Positions 33,700-44,963 of a stretch of DNA of 64,000 bases are shown piece after piece; the first letter of the stretch is position 1; the number at the start of each line of letters is the position of its first letter. The stretch is from NCBI GenBank assembly GCA_958299035.1, contig CATQJL010000001.1, positions 23,216,653 through 23,280,652 of the forward strand, read 5' to 3'. A model generated the notes under the pieces. It made no database searches and had not been told where the DNA came from. It was given only the letters and a program-made list of their open reading frames with translations. Source of the DNA: Cylicocyclus nassatus. Its lineage: Eukaryota > Nematoda > Chromadorea > Rhabditida > Strongylidae. The position numbers and the translations under genes were made by a program.

Positions 33700-34133
33700 C
33701 CGAGACAGCTGTCAAATAAACATAAAGATTTTTCAATGCTGCTCAGTAGTGTCCTGAAAGACTAGCGGTTTGTAATGTGCTTTTCTTTTTTTTGTTCCTG
33801 GTGCTTAGTAAAGTTGTGTTCTGACTTTTTTTTCTGTAGTAGCAGCTTGTGCCGTGGATCTCTATCAAAGAGCTAGGTAAGCTCTTTTCTAAAGCACTAA
33901 TGGGCAAGCTCATATAGCTCCATTTCGACAAAATAAAAGATGAAAAATACGAGAGCCAAAGCTGCAAACCTTGCGTCCCGTTTTCCCCATTTTTTACATA
34001 CCATATGATACCCCACACAGAATGTGCTATGTGAGCGGTATTGCACATAGACGGTTCAATAGTTCGTGTTTCTTTTTGACAATATCTCGCTTCAGACTGC
34101 ATTTCAGGGGCTGCGAAAAGTGAAGGCGTTTAT

Positions 34134-34432
34134 TAGTGGCGGTTCCAGGATTTCTGTTCAGGGAGCGGGAGGGGGGGGGGCGCCAAAGAAATTTTTGGTC
34201 TTAAACTTTTTGCGGCCCCTTATCCGCCAATTTCATGAAGAATGGGGCGGCCACGTGAAAATTTTTTTACAGGGCTCATTCGAATTTTTAAAAATTTTTA
34301 AAAGTATTTTATTTACATAATAAGCAAGTCACTTGCACAATTTTATGACCCACCTAAGTAAATTTCAAAATTTCGCGACCCATTTTCAGCCCCCTCCCCG
34401 CCCTTCCCCCTCCCCTCCTCGGACCGCCATTG
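34134..34432. mobile_element. hAT-like MITE with 8-bp duplication GCGTTTAT
   Basis: GCGTTTAT at 34126-34133 and 34433-34440 flank ends TAGTGGCGGTTCCAGG and inverted GGACCGCCATTG; poly-G after the left end and C-rich before the right. 299 bp, non-coding. Confidence 0.85.
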
Positions 34433-34956
34433 GCGTTTATATATGAAAGGGACGTTTGAGCTGATTCTGGAAGAACTACTGAGCATACTTGGATAACCGG
34501 ATTTCATGCATGGACGGGCATGTGGGGAAGGTAATAACTCGGCGAGTATATGAGGATATGAGGCTTTGAAAAGCGAATTTTCAATTGTTACTATCTCTAA
34601 CAGGAGGATACGAGGATTTATTCAATTTTCCGTTTCCCATTTATCATCTCTTTCTATCCGCTCCATCACCATTGCAGGTTGTTTTTCATCCTATCACCAT
34701 CTAATACAGGCTCAATTGTGTATTTTCTTTGGCAATGTCACCTTCGATCAATTCTCAAGGCTTTCTGACGTCGTTTTTTCAGAAAAATCGATTGGCTCAA
34801 CTAAACTTGGTAAGCTTTATTGTCTTTTGATTTCGTCTCTGTGATTATACATCGTTGTCTTGGATTTGCATTTACTGTTCTATACCACGCCTTAGACATA
34901 TTGAAGTACTAAATAAATATAATTAGAGTTAACTGAACAGCAGGGTGAAACCAAAA

Positions 34957-35019
<63 letters not shown>

Positions 35020-35639
35020 CCAGCTAAATGGGTTTTCATGATGCAACTCAACACCTACCTGTTGTTTGCAACAAATATCAGGGCTAGCATTGATTTTGCC
35101 CGCAGCAAGGAAAAAAACTTCATTCAAACAGTAGGCACCAATGACGCGGTCAATAAGTATAAGTGGAAGTGGACAAGTCGAATTCGTTTGTCAATTGTCC
35201 ACTTACCAGCCTCCTGTCACGCCCTGTTCTTTTCTTCCGCGCTTACCCTCTGCATCCAATCTTGCATATCAATTCGCTGTCATTATGCATGTCAAACTCA
35301 TTTCATTACTTTATATATTATATACATAAAAACTCAAAAAGTAACAAAATGTTTTGCCTTAATACCGAAGTTCTACTTTCCAAGAACAGAAAAAAAAGTG
35401 AGAGAATTCTTATCCAGGCGTTAGGCAAGTGCCTCGATTATGCCCACTACAGGTATCTGAAAGCGCAGTCAATCATGCTCTCACTGCTTTCACATACGAA
35501 ATCCATTCGTTGGCCTTCGGTGAGTTTAGAAAAGTACTGAAATTAAAAAAATCGTATTTAGGCATTTCTGAAATGAATTAGAGATTTTTTTTCCTGATAA
35601 AACGATCAAAGATTGTTAAAGAAAAGTTAAATAAGTGCG
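34433..35639. other. unassigned, includes (GT)n at 34960-35018
   Basis: A GT microsatellite at 34960-35018. Two stretches end in good donor-like sites (TTG|GTAAGC near 34809; TTCG|GTGAGT near 35520) and could be unrecognised exons; no family resemblance. Confidence 0.4.
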
Positions 35640-35737
35640 GCAGGCTTGTTGTCACAAATCGAGAGATTCAAGGGCACCAGGCGACGAAACATCAACTTAA
35701 CTAGGGTCAAGCGTCGGAAACCTGAAGAGCACTTGGT

Positions 35738-35995
35738 GTGAGAATGAAGGAACATCTAGCCAGTAAGAGAAAAAGTAGTCTGACGTCACTTCTCGGAAGG
35801 CACAAGCACAACGATCACGGTGACAATGACTATCTAATCAAATGCTCCATTTTGGCTTACGAACCGGATATCCCTGCACGGAAAGCTCTCGAAGCCTTCT
35901 GGATCTCTCATAGGAACCCGCAAATGAATAACAGAAATGAGTGTTTAGCCATTACAAATGAATTTCTGCCATTCATCCTGTTATGTGAGCTGTGA
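35738..35995 (+). pseudogene. Penelope-like element GIY-YIG endonuclease domain (copy b)
   Basis: 85 open codons: RMKEHLASKRKSSLTS, GRHKHNDHGDND, AYEPDI and RKALEAFWISHRNPQMNN, the second half of a GIY-YIG nuclease as found at the end of Penelope-like retroelement proteins. The GIY and YIG strands themselves would lie upstream (35640-35738) and are out of frame there. No RT domain is seen upstream, so the copy is 5' truncated. A hammerhead-like motif lies 210 bp downstream, in the position of a Penelope-type terminal repeat. Confidence 0.78.
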
Positions 35996-36204
35996 CAGAG
36001 TAGTGCAATAGATTGACTTGTATGGATAATTTGCACTACTAATTCGGAGAAAGGCGGTCGCACACCACCATCGGTGCGATAGCGGTAGAGCCACGGTCAA
36101 TTCGTCATCCCATTTAGTGAATCCATAGGGAGGATCGAAAAACTGGCCAGGGTTGACAAGGCGTTTGGTGGGACAAACATAAGATCATTAATCGCGCGCC
36201 ATTA

Positions 36205-36241
36205 GGCCTCTGAAGACGAGGATTGCTCGAAACGTTAGGCC
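36205..36241 (+). ncRNA. hammerhead-ribozyme-like motif in Penelope terminal region (copy b)
   Basis: Reads GGCCT-CTGAAGA-C-GAG-GATTG-CTC-GAA-ACGTT-AGGCC. Stem I is GGCCT/AGGCC (5 perfect pairs), the core CTGANGA...GAAA is intact, stem II is GAG/CTC with one unpaired C at its base, and stem III is a minimal AC/GT. Cleavage would fall before A36237. Penelope-like elements are known to carry such short-stem-III hammerheads. Confidence 0.7.
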
Positions 36242-36738
36242 GCTCTACTTCGCCGAAACCTCGTGCTGGCACAACTAACAAATAGAACTACTATTATACT
36301 TCTTTGCTCATTAGGAATCCCAATTTAACAGTTCAAATAATCTCCAAACTCTGGAATCAAGAGCAAGCCACATCTCGTTTGTCCCATTCTTCGTCTTCAA
36401 TTTCTCAGAATAAAAAGGATCAATCAGGCTTTTGTGAAAGTTACGAAGCCAGGCTATCGAATATACTTGTTCTTGCCGCCTCCCCCCGCAATTTACGTAG
36501 TAGCGCAGACTGGGAGACGGCCCTTCTGAACCGCTAATATTAGTAGCCTAATTATTGCGCGCCTCTGATTGGTCGGCGCTGCCGCTGGGTAGGCGAGACC
36601 TATGTTGGAGACGTCTGAATTGGACTGCAAAGGCATTTCATGTTAAAAAGAACTAAACAAGATTTCGAGTTTCCCATGAAACTCAAGAATGTTACACGTG
36701 GGCGGCTTAGGTAAATTCTTCAGCTTACACGTGCAGAC

Positions 36739-37017
36739 GAGGGCTCGGCACGAGGTGGCTTACAAGCAAGCTGGATATCGTTTTTGGGACGAAAAGCAAA
36801 GAAGGTTTCGTTTTTGTGACCGAAGAGACACGGAAAATTGGCGACGGCGACCTTTTTTTTTTAGTCGACGTTTCGTTTTTTGGGGGATTTTGGGGAATTT
36901 TTCAGGTTTTTAGAGGAAATTTGGTTGAGGGTCAAAGGGGACTTCGTAAAAATTCCCAAAAGTCAAGGGAGACTTCGTTTTTTCCATTTTCATCTAGCCA
37001 CCTCGTGCCGAGCCCTG
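36739..37017. mobile_element. 279-bp hAT-like MITE with 8-bp duplication GTGCAGAC
   Basis: GTGCAGAC at 36731-36738 and 37018-37025; termini AGGGCTCGGCACGAGGTGGC and its inverse. Inside, TGGATATCGTTTTTG and GACTTCGT segments are shared with 7570-9560 and 39280-39460. Confidence 0.9.
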
Positions 37018-38105
37018 GTGCAGACTTCATGGTGTTTTGAAAACTGGGAAGGCCGAAGAAATCATGAAATAGTCTTAGAAACATGCAATCTTTCTAACTT
37101 TTTCTCTTCATAATTCAAACATCCTCACTGTCATTGTCGTGTGCCTCACTTACTTTGGAATGCTCAGAAATATTTGAAAACTCTGCTAGATTATAAGAAA
37201 GGCGAAGTAATTAGCGTTGTCCGGACAGAGTAATTAGCGGTAGGACGGAGCGGTTCAGAAGGGCACACACCCGCGCAGACTTAGCATGCTACCGTAATCC
37301 AATATTTTCGCAGTGTTTTCCATTTGCTTAGCTAAGAAAAAATGACTGTATCTTTCCCTAAGAGAGACAATTTCGAATAAAATTCTGCTATATGGAGAAG
37401 AAGGTTTAGTAGTAGCAACCTTATAAAAAAAGACAGTTTGAATGCTTTGAAGATAAATTAATGGGTGTGGCACAGCCCCTAAAAAGATGTGGCGGCCACA
37501 GTTTTTAGAGGTTGTGCCACACCCCATTAACTTGCCTCCGAAAAAATTTTTAGGGTACAATCATAGGAGTAATTTGGGTCTGATTCATCTCCTTCGCTTT
37601 GAGTAAAAGCTGTTGAAAGCGCAGCTATTGGAAGTGAAAAATGGGACAAACGAAATTTTGGCCTGCTTATAATTGCATAGTTTGATGATTATTTGATGCA
37701 GGATTCATGGTATGGGTAAATAGGAAGTGTTGCTTTGTATAGAGTACAAAAGTTAGCTAATTCACTTTTGAAATATACTTAATCATGTTTGAAATTGATC
37801 ACTGCACCTGGTGGCCCAACATCGGGAATACTTAGATTTTGTAAAACTTGGCCCATGGTGGTCAAGCGCCATGATAATCACGAATATACGCCTAATTATG
37901 CATGGTAAAGCCTTTATGTCATGTCTACGGAAGGCAAACGATGATGCTGGTGGGAGGGGGCAAGGTATTGAGACAGACGATGGGGGGGGGGAGGGTCGTA
38001 TCCGGCACTTGTGTGCCACACCTCTGACCCGATAATGACATTAAAATGAGGCCATAGGAAGTTTGAAATATTAGTAACCATAAATATGTCTTTATTTTCA
38101 ATATA
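37018..38105. other. unassigned apart from the hairpin
   Basis: No supported gene; open frames up to 101 codons overlap the hairpin and are not convincing. Confidence 0.4.
37458..37530. repeat. 73-bp hairpin
   Basis: TTAATGGGTGTGGCACAGCC against GGTTGTGCCACACCCCATTAA with a short inner inverted repeat TGTGGC/GCCACA; a likely hairpin or tiny foldback transposon. Confidence 0.75.
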
Positions 38106-38792
38106 CAGGGTGTCCGTAAAGTATGCATATACTGTTTAATCGTTAATATCTTTCTTACCAACAAGCCTTTTGCCTTGCTTCAGGTACCTTTTTGTAGAGC
38201 TGGCTTCAACTAAGATTCACAGTATGGAGCGAATCACCGATCGCTCTTCATCGCTCTTCATTACTGTAGAATTACGGTAGAAACTTGAAACATATGGTGT
38301 CAATGTGGGGAAAACTGCTGTCTCAAAGTTTTTCAAAAAAATGTGAAAACTTGTATAATAGGTTTTTATGGACGCTGAGTTCAATACTCAACTATTCACA
38401 AGATTGCGAAGCTTTCTAAACGGATAACCGCACTTTTTAGGAACATTGAAAAAATGGCCGCTACCTTTTACCCGGCATAACTCTTCAATGGAGCATCCAT
38501 AATAAGTTGGAAACTTTACAATTAGAATCAACAACTCTAATTAGGCTAGTGTAAAAGCTTTCAGGCTGTTTTGTTTCCTTTCTGAGGCAAAATATGCCTA
38601 TCATGGCTCAAAACCCTCTTTGAAGTTTTTATTGTAATCCTACAGTATTGAAAAGCGATCGGTGACTCATCCCTACTGTAAATCTATGTTGAAGCTAGCT
38701 CTACAAAATGGTACCTGAAGCAAGGCAAAACACTTGTTGGTACGGAAGATATCAACGATCAAACAGTGTATTCATACTTTACGGATACCCTG
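38106..38792. mobile_element. CAGGGTGTCC-family MITE, complete
   Basis: Ends CAGGGTGTCCGTAAAGTATG and inverted CATACTTTACGGATACCCTG; arms inverted well inward (GTAGAGCTGGCTTCAA, ATGGAGCGAATCACCGATCG). Best preserved member in the window, 687 bp, no coding. Confidence 0.88.
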
Positions 38793-38879
38793 AGTATCGC
38801 TAGGACTGTGTAGTGCATCGAGAGATCACTTGATGTTTCTACGAGGTGTCAGTGAATCCAGGCTCGCTCTGTGCCAGAG

Positions 38880-39110
38880 TTAAACTTACCCTGATGAGCC
38901 ACGTCTGCGAATACGGGTTTATCGCTCTCTAAGATTGATTCTCAGAGATAATTTACCTGAAGGTTTGCTGATCGATACGGTTTGATCGCTTTCCGGATAA
39001 ATCCTGTCCTGTCATCAAGTGTTCGTCGATGAATACGGCCAATGAGCCTTGGGGTGAAACTACACCTGGTAAGGTTTACTCTCAAGGCTCGATGATACGG
39101 CTACCGGAAG
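38880..39110. repeat. ~60-bp imperfect tandem with GATACGG core
   Basis: GAATACGG/GATACGG recurs at 38909, 38974, 39031 and 39094, each preceded by a CTG/TCGAT-like context. The first unit contains CTGATGA...GAA, loosely like a hammerhead core. Confidence 0.45.
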
Positions 39111-39279
39111 CCAGCTGGGATGGCTCGGGGAAGAAAAGGTCATAATGTTTCCCTCACTCACAATTTTTGCCTTCTTTGAAAAAACCTCATCTACATCCCA
39201 AACCTTACAAATTGATTCCTAAACCGCCTTAAACCCCCTTCTCCCCGCTTGATTACATTCCCTTGAAAATTTTGAATGG

Positions 39280-39461
39280 CGGCGGAAACGAAATCTGGAG
39301 AATACGAATATCAACGCGTTTGTCTAACACTTTTTTGGCGTCCTTTTTGCTTTATTCCATTCCTTTTCATATGTTCTCTCTTCCAATATCTCAGTGAAAT
39401 CAAAGGGGACTTCGTTTTTTGCATATCGGGAAGCCACCTTGTGCCGAGCCCTATGATGTAT
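39280..39461. mobile_element. hAT-like MITE fragment
   Basis: GGGGACTTCGTTTTTTGC then GCCACCTTGTGCCGAGCCCT at the right end, matching 36739-37017; the left end and duplication are not found. Confidence 0.55.
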
Positions 39462-40079
39462 GCCTGGATTTCAGTAAGTAGTTTGAGCGCTGGTTAGAGG
39501 ACAACTTGGAATGCGGCGCAATGTCGTTTGGAAAATTGAGATGAAGGAGTTATAAAACTGTGCCAAAAGGTCGTGCGCTCCAACGAGAAATATAATTTTG
39601 ATTGATTACTATTGTAGACTAGCTGGCTTGCCCGGCTCCGCCCGGCCCTGTCAAAACACTATGATAAACTCTCATCCCTATCCCAGTACAACCTTTCCCT
39701 GTGCCCACGCCTACATGCCAAATCATCATTTCCGCTATTTTAGTAATCAGCATGCTCGATTACCCCCCCCCCCCCCTATGCCACTCCCAGCCCCGTAGCT
39801 TAAACTTTGCAGAAAATCGATAAAATCGATAAATGTAGCGGTCTGAAAGCTAATATTGTATTCGCAATCAGCATGCTTGATTACCCCTTGTGCCAACTCC
39901 CAGCCCCGTAGGTGAACTCTGCAAAAAAATCGATAAAATCGATATCGATCGGTGACGAAAAGTGGCGTATGACACCCGTCCGGCACCGAAGTGTATGTGC
40001 GCCAAGTTTGTCCGGACCGGTGCAGAAATGGAATTTTCTATTCGGAACATACATACACACAGAGAGACATACATACATA

Positions 40080-40375
40080 TCAGGTCGTCCCGAAAGTTCT
40101 TGCGCACGATTTTTCAAAAATTCATAACTTCTGATTTTTCCAACCGATTTGACTGTTTTTACCTTTGCATGAATTAGTAAGTCATGCTTTTTATAATGAC
40201 ATCTTAGCTGCTTACTAATGTTCTCTGTTGCGTAGATAGGAGCGATAGAAGAAAATTGGTCAAAATTTGGATTTTCTGTGTAGGGTTATAAAAAATTTGA
40301 ATCTTGCAGTAAAAATTGGAGCAGTCAATAATATAGGACTTTGCACTGTTAGAAAGAGCTGGTGAAAGAACCTAC
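40080..40375. mobile_element. mariner-like MITE, left part only
   Basis: Starts AGGTCGTCCCGAAAGTTCTT; no inverted partner is found before the next MITE. Confidence 0.55.
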
Positions 40376-41108
40376 TTAGGTTAAACCGAAAGTTCTGTCG
40401 CACCATTTTCAAAAAATCATAACTTCTTTGCCTCATAAGGATTTTGCTCATATCAAATTTTATCTGAAAGCGTAAAGTAAGTAGCTTCCAAGAGTTTCCT
40501 GAGGACTTTATAAGGTGCTCAGGTTGCAGAGATAAAAATGAAAGAACGAGATCATCCGAAATTCGGAATTTTTAAGCAAGAATTTTAAAACTTCAGAAAC
40601 TGTGCGGTAAAATCCAGAAAAGCCATTATGCTAATTTTTCTTACATTTGATTACTAACTGAGTCAAGTTTGTTCTGGTCGAGGTCTTCTTTCAGAAGTTA
40701 TGAATTTTTGGAAAATTGCCAAAAAATCCATTTCTCAAGAATTCTTAGGAAATTGATTTTTCGGCATTATTTTTCAAAAAATCGTAACTTTCAAAAGAAG
40801 GGGTCGAGCAGCACAAACTTAACTCAGTTAGCGATAAAATATAAGAATACGTAAGATCATGGCTGTTCTGGATTTTATCGCACAGTTTCTAGAATTTTAG
40901 AATTTTTGCCTAAAAATTCCGGATTTCGGATGATCTCGTTCTTTCATTTTTATCTCTGCCACCTAAGCTTGTCGGAAACTACCCGGAGAACTTTTGGAAA
41001 CTACATGCTTTACGCTTTCTAATAAAGTTCGAATTGCGCAAAACTGTTGTGATGGAAACAAGTTACGATTTTTAAAAATGGTGCGAACGAACTTTTGGTT
41101 CAACCTAA
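40376..41108. mobile_element. mariner-like MITE (TTAGGTTAAACCGAAAG ends)
   Basis: 733 bp; inverted CTTTTGGTTCAACCTAA at right, inner arms foldback (GAAAGAACGAGATCATCCGAA against GGATGATCTCGTTCTTTC). Confidence 0.85.
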
Positions 41109-41110
41109 TA

Positions 41111-42123
41111 TTAGATCGTTCCGAAAGTAATGTCGCTTTTTTCAAATGAACGCCACATAGCAGTGGATTAAGTTTTTCAAGAGGTCTTAAGAGCGTGCGA
41201 TGCAGCATTTTATCCTTTTTCTAATGCTTGTAATTTCATTGCATACTATTCAATGAGCGTCGAAAAATCACTAAAATCTGCGACTCATGCTTTTTGCCAT
41301 GGTCAAGTTCGACTATTTTTCTAAATTTTTGTACCTATTCTCCGAAGTACAGATGGCAGGTAAATAGGGCAAACCCTAAAGGACACAGAGTAACTTTTTC
41401 CGTTTCCTTAGCTTGCTATTTAGAGTTTCTGGAATCAATTTTAAAATGCCACTAAAATCCATATTTGGTCAACTGAAACCTCCCAGAACAGCAACCAGCA
41501 AGCAACTCGGGTGTCATTCGACGCAGCTTTTTCCCCTCTTTCTACCAGTTCTTTTCGGCATCCGATTTATCAAGTTTTCCGAGGAAAAATCATCATAATT
41601 CAGGTTTTCCAGGGCGCCCCAGGCTGCACCCGGAATTTTCGAAAGTCGCTAATCTGAAGCGGTAAACGCTCATTTGCTTTGTAAAATTAGTGTAAAATCA
41701 TAATCCATCTTTGTAAGCTTTGAAATTCGAAGATTTCTGTTTGATGCATTTGTGTCTGAGACGAGCCTGCTAAGATTCGGTAGTTCCATCAAAAAATCTA
41801 TACAGAATTTATGACGAGCTCTGAAAAGTAGAAAAAGTTGTGCTGTTTTATGTAGGGTTTTCTCTATCCATACGTATCTTGGACTTCTTCCGGGGGTTGA
41901 TATAAAAATTTAGAAAAATTTGAAACTTGACCTTCCCAAAAGGCATGAGTCGCAGATTCTGATAATTTTCCCAGAGGTTATTCAATTTTATGCGGTAGTT
42001 ATATAACCCTTATAAAGAGAATGAAATGCTGCATCAGATGCTTCCAGGATCTCTTACACATCTTTGTTCCACGAGATGTGGCGTACGTTTGAAAAAAGTG
42101 ACATTACTTTCGGAACGACCTAA
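41111..42123. mobile_element. mariner-like MITE (TTAGATCGTTCCGAAAG ends)
   Basis: 1013 bp; right end CTTTCGGAACGACCTAA. Same family as 55207-56420 and lacks the nested insert found there. Confidence 0.87.
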
Positions 42124-42156
42124 TACATACAAACAGACATTCAGCTTTATACAGTA

Positions 42157-42195
42157 CTAGCTGGCTTGCCCGGCTCCGCCGGGCCTGCCAGCTAG
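42157..42195. repeat. 39-bp palindrome of Helitron 3' end
   Basis: CTAGCTGGC ... GCCAGCTAG around the GC hairpin: the Helitron terminus is present in both orientations, unlike other copies. Confidence 0.85.
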
Positions 42196-43413
42196 ACCCG
42201 TGTACGTATGTTCCAAATAGAAAATTCCATTTCTGAACCGATCCGGACCAAACTTTGCACACATACACTTCGGGCCCCGGCGGGTGTCACAGTCCACTTT
42301 TCGTTATCGATCGATGTCGATTATACCGATTTTTATCGATCTTTTTTGCAGAGTTCACCTACAGGGCTAGGAGTTGGCACAGGGGGGAAGTGAGCATGGG
42401 GATTCCGAACACAATATTAGTTTTCAGAATTATCGATTACTTTTATTGATTTTATCGATTTTTTTGTAAATTTTGACCTGCGGGGCTGGGAGTTTGCACA
42501 GGGGGGTAATCGAGCATGCTGATTACGAACACAATATTAGTTTTCAGGATCGTCCATTACTTTTATCGATTTTATCGATTTTTTTTGTAAAGTTTGACCT
42601 GCGGGGCTGGGAGTTTGCACAGGGGAGTAATCGAGCATGCAGATTACGAATACAATATTAGTTTTCAAGATCGTCCATTACTTTTATCGATTTTATCGAT
42701 TTTTTGAAAATTTGAGCTAGGGGGCTGGAATTTGGCACAGGGGTGTAATCGAGCATGCTGATCACCCCCCTTGGGGATGATCAGCATGCTCGATTACCCC
42801 CCTGCGCCAACTCCCAGCCCCCTAGCTCAAACTTTGCAAAAAAATCGATAAAATCGATAAAAGTAACCGATAATCCCGAAAACCAATATTGTATTCGGAA
42901 TCCCCATGCTCGACTACCCCCCTGTGCGAACTCTCAGCCCCGTAGCTCAAACTTTGCAAAAAAATCGATAAAATCGATAAAAGTAATCGATAATCCTGAA
43001 AACCAATATTGTATTCGGAATCCCCATGCTCGATTACCCCCCTGTGCCAACTCCCACCCCCGTAGCTCAAACTTTGCAAAAAAATCGATAAAATCGATAA
43101 AAGTAATCGATAATCCTGAAAACCAATATTGTATTCGGAATCCCCATGCTCGATTACCCCCCTGTGCCAACTCCCAGCCCCGTAGGTGAACTCAGCAAAA
43201 AAATCGATAAAAATCGATAAAATCGATATCGATCGATGACGAAAAGTAGCCTATGACACTCGCCGGGGCCCAAAGTGTATGTGTGCCAAGTTTGGTCCCG
43301 ATCGGTTCAGAAATGGAATTTTCTATTCGGAACATACGTACATACAGACATACAGACAGACATACAGACAGACATACAGACATACAAACAGACATTCAGC
43401 TTTATATATAAGA
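42157..43413 (-). mobile_element. palindromic Helitron H4
   Basis: A|CTAGCTGGCTTGCCCGG ... CTTTATATATAAGA|T; 3' hairpin GCCCGGCTCCGCCGGGC. Several ~120-bp units on each side of a GCTGATCACC...TGATCAGC centre (about 42758-42786). Inserted in the end of the Tc1-like element. Confidence 0.88.
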
Positions 43414-44963
43414 TGTCCAAAACTATAATTCCACCCTGAAAACTGCCGTAACTCATCTGCTTCCCAACGAATTAATCTGAAATTTGTTGCAGTTGTGTGT
43501 TCGACAGCTAGAATCTGTAACTAGAAAGGATCCCGTTTTTGTTTGGTTATTCAGGAAAAAATCAAAAATTTCGAAAAAAGCAGACTTGAAGGTTGGCCAA
43601 AACTATAATTCCACCTAGGGTTTCTGTCCACTAAAGTAATTCTCAGCTTCCAAAATCTTTTGTGCATATACATAGTCAAAGTCAAAACTGTCGCTTTAGT
43701 CCAGTTATGCCATACCTTTATAAGAAACGCTTATCTGCTCTTTTTCGCTTAAAAATGCCTTCATCCGTATTTTGTTCCCGAGAATGTGTTTTTATGGGTA
43801 ATTACGCAGTTTTCTGATTGGATTGGAAGCGATATGGCTTCATCTATCTTATAGATGCTTAGCGAAGTGAGAACTAGAAAAAAATTTGAGTTTTCATATT
43901 CAAAGAGCACCCACATAGACCTAGCAGCAAGCCTGCGTTCAAGATTTGCCTTCAAAGTTGGTTTATGTTATTTTTGTAAGCTCGACATGATGCAGAAGGA
44001 TTATTTACATGAAAAGAAGTTTGTATACTTTGTATACTATAGTCACGACTGTTCGCCAAGTCGCATTTTGCTTCGTTTTCAAAGCATAAATCTTTGCGGT
44101 TCAATGATAATAATTAGGCAATCCCAAAGTACTTACCAAATGGTACCTTCACCTATTTTTGCCACTACTTAGTTGCTAGATATAGAAAACACTTTGTATT
44201 GTATGTTACCTTGTGACTCACGTGAGCATTACGGTCAGAACCAAAAATAAACTCAAGGCTTTCTGCAAATCAGTTTCTGCAGGTTGATTTCCTCAATTAG
44301 CCTGCATGCTAGGACCTGCGGAAATCTATAACCACTGCATCCGTACTTTCACACGTACAACAATGTTATTACTCTACTTCACGCTCATGAGGACATTGCA
44401 GAAGGAGTTTGAAGGCAAAAATTTTAGCGCAGGCCTGCGCTTAGGACTATGTTGGGTGCCCTTTGAATATGAAAACTCAAATTTTTTTTAGTTCTCATTT
44501 CGCTGAGCATCTATAAGATAAATGGAGCCATATCGCTTCCAAGCCAGTCAAGAAACTGCGAAATTACCCATAAAAACACATTGTCGGGAACAAAATACTG
44601 GTGGAAGCATTTTTAAGCGAAAAAAAAAGCAGATAAGCTTTCTTATAAAGGTATGGCACAGCTGGACTAAAGCGACTGTTTTGACTTTTGACTATGTATA
44701 TGCACAAAAAATTTTGGAAGCTGAGAATTACTTTGGTGGACAGAAACTTTAGGTGGAATTATAGTTTTTGCCAACCTTCAAGCCTGCTTTTTTTCAAAAT
44801 TTTTGATTTTTTCCTGAATAGTCAAACAAAAACGGGATCCTTTCTAGTTACTGACGGTAGCCTGTCGAACACACAACTGCACCAAATTTCAGATTAACTC
44901 GTTGAGAAGCAGATGAGCTACGGCAGTTTTCAGGGTGGAATTATAGTTTTGGCCAGCACTGTA

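Larger units (their letters stand above)
42152..44961. mobile_element. Tc1-like foldback element, left end split by Helitron H4
   Basis: Right end GGGTGGAATTATAGTTTTGG-CCAGCACTG resembles the CAGTGCTGGCCAAA end of Tc1. Left end is CAGTA (42152-42156) + H4 + TGTCCAAAACTATAATTCC. TA on both sides. Arms of several hundred bases are inverted (AAACTGCCGTAACTCATCTG against CAGATGAGCTACGGCAGTTT). Length without H4 about 1.55 kb; no transposase. Confidence 0.8.

Noticed and set aside
34677..34809. Possible host exon with GTAAGC donor
   Set aside because: No partner exon in phase and no family resemblance; only mentioned as unassigned.
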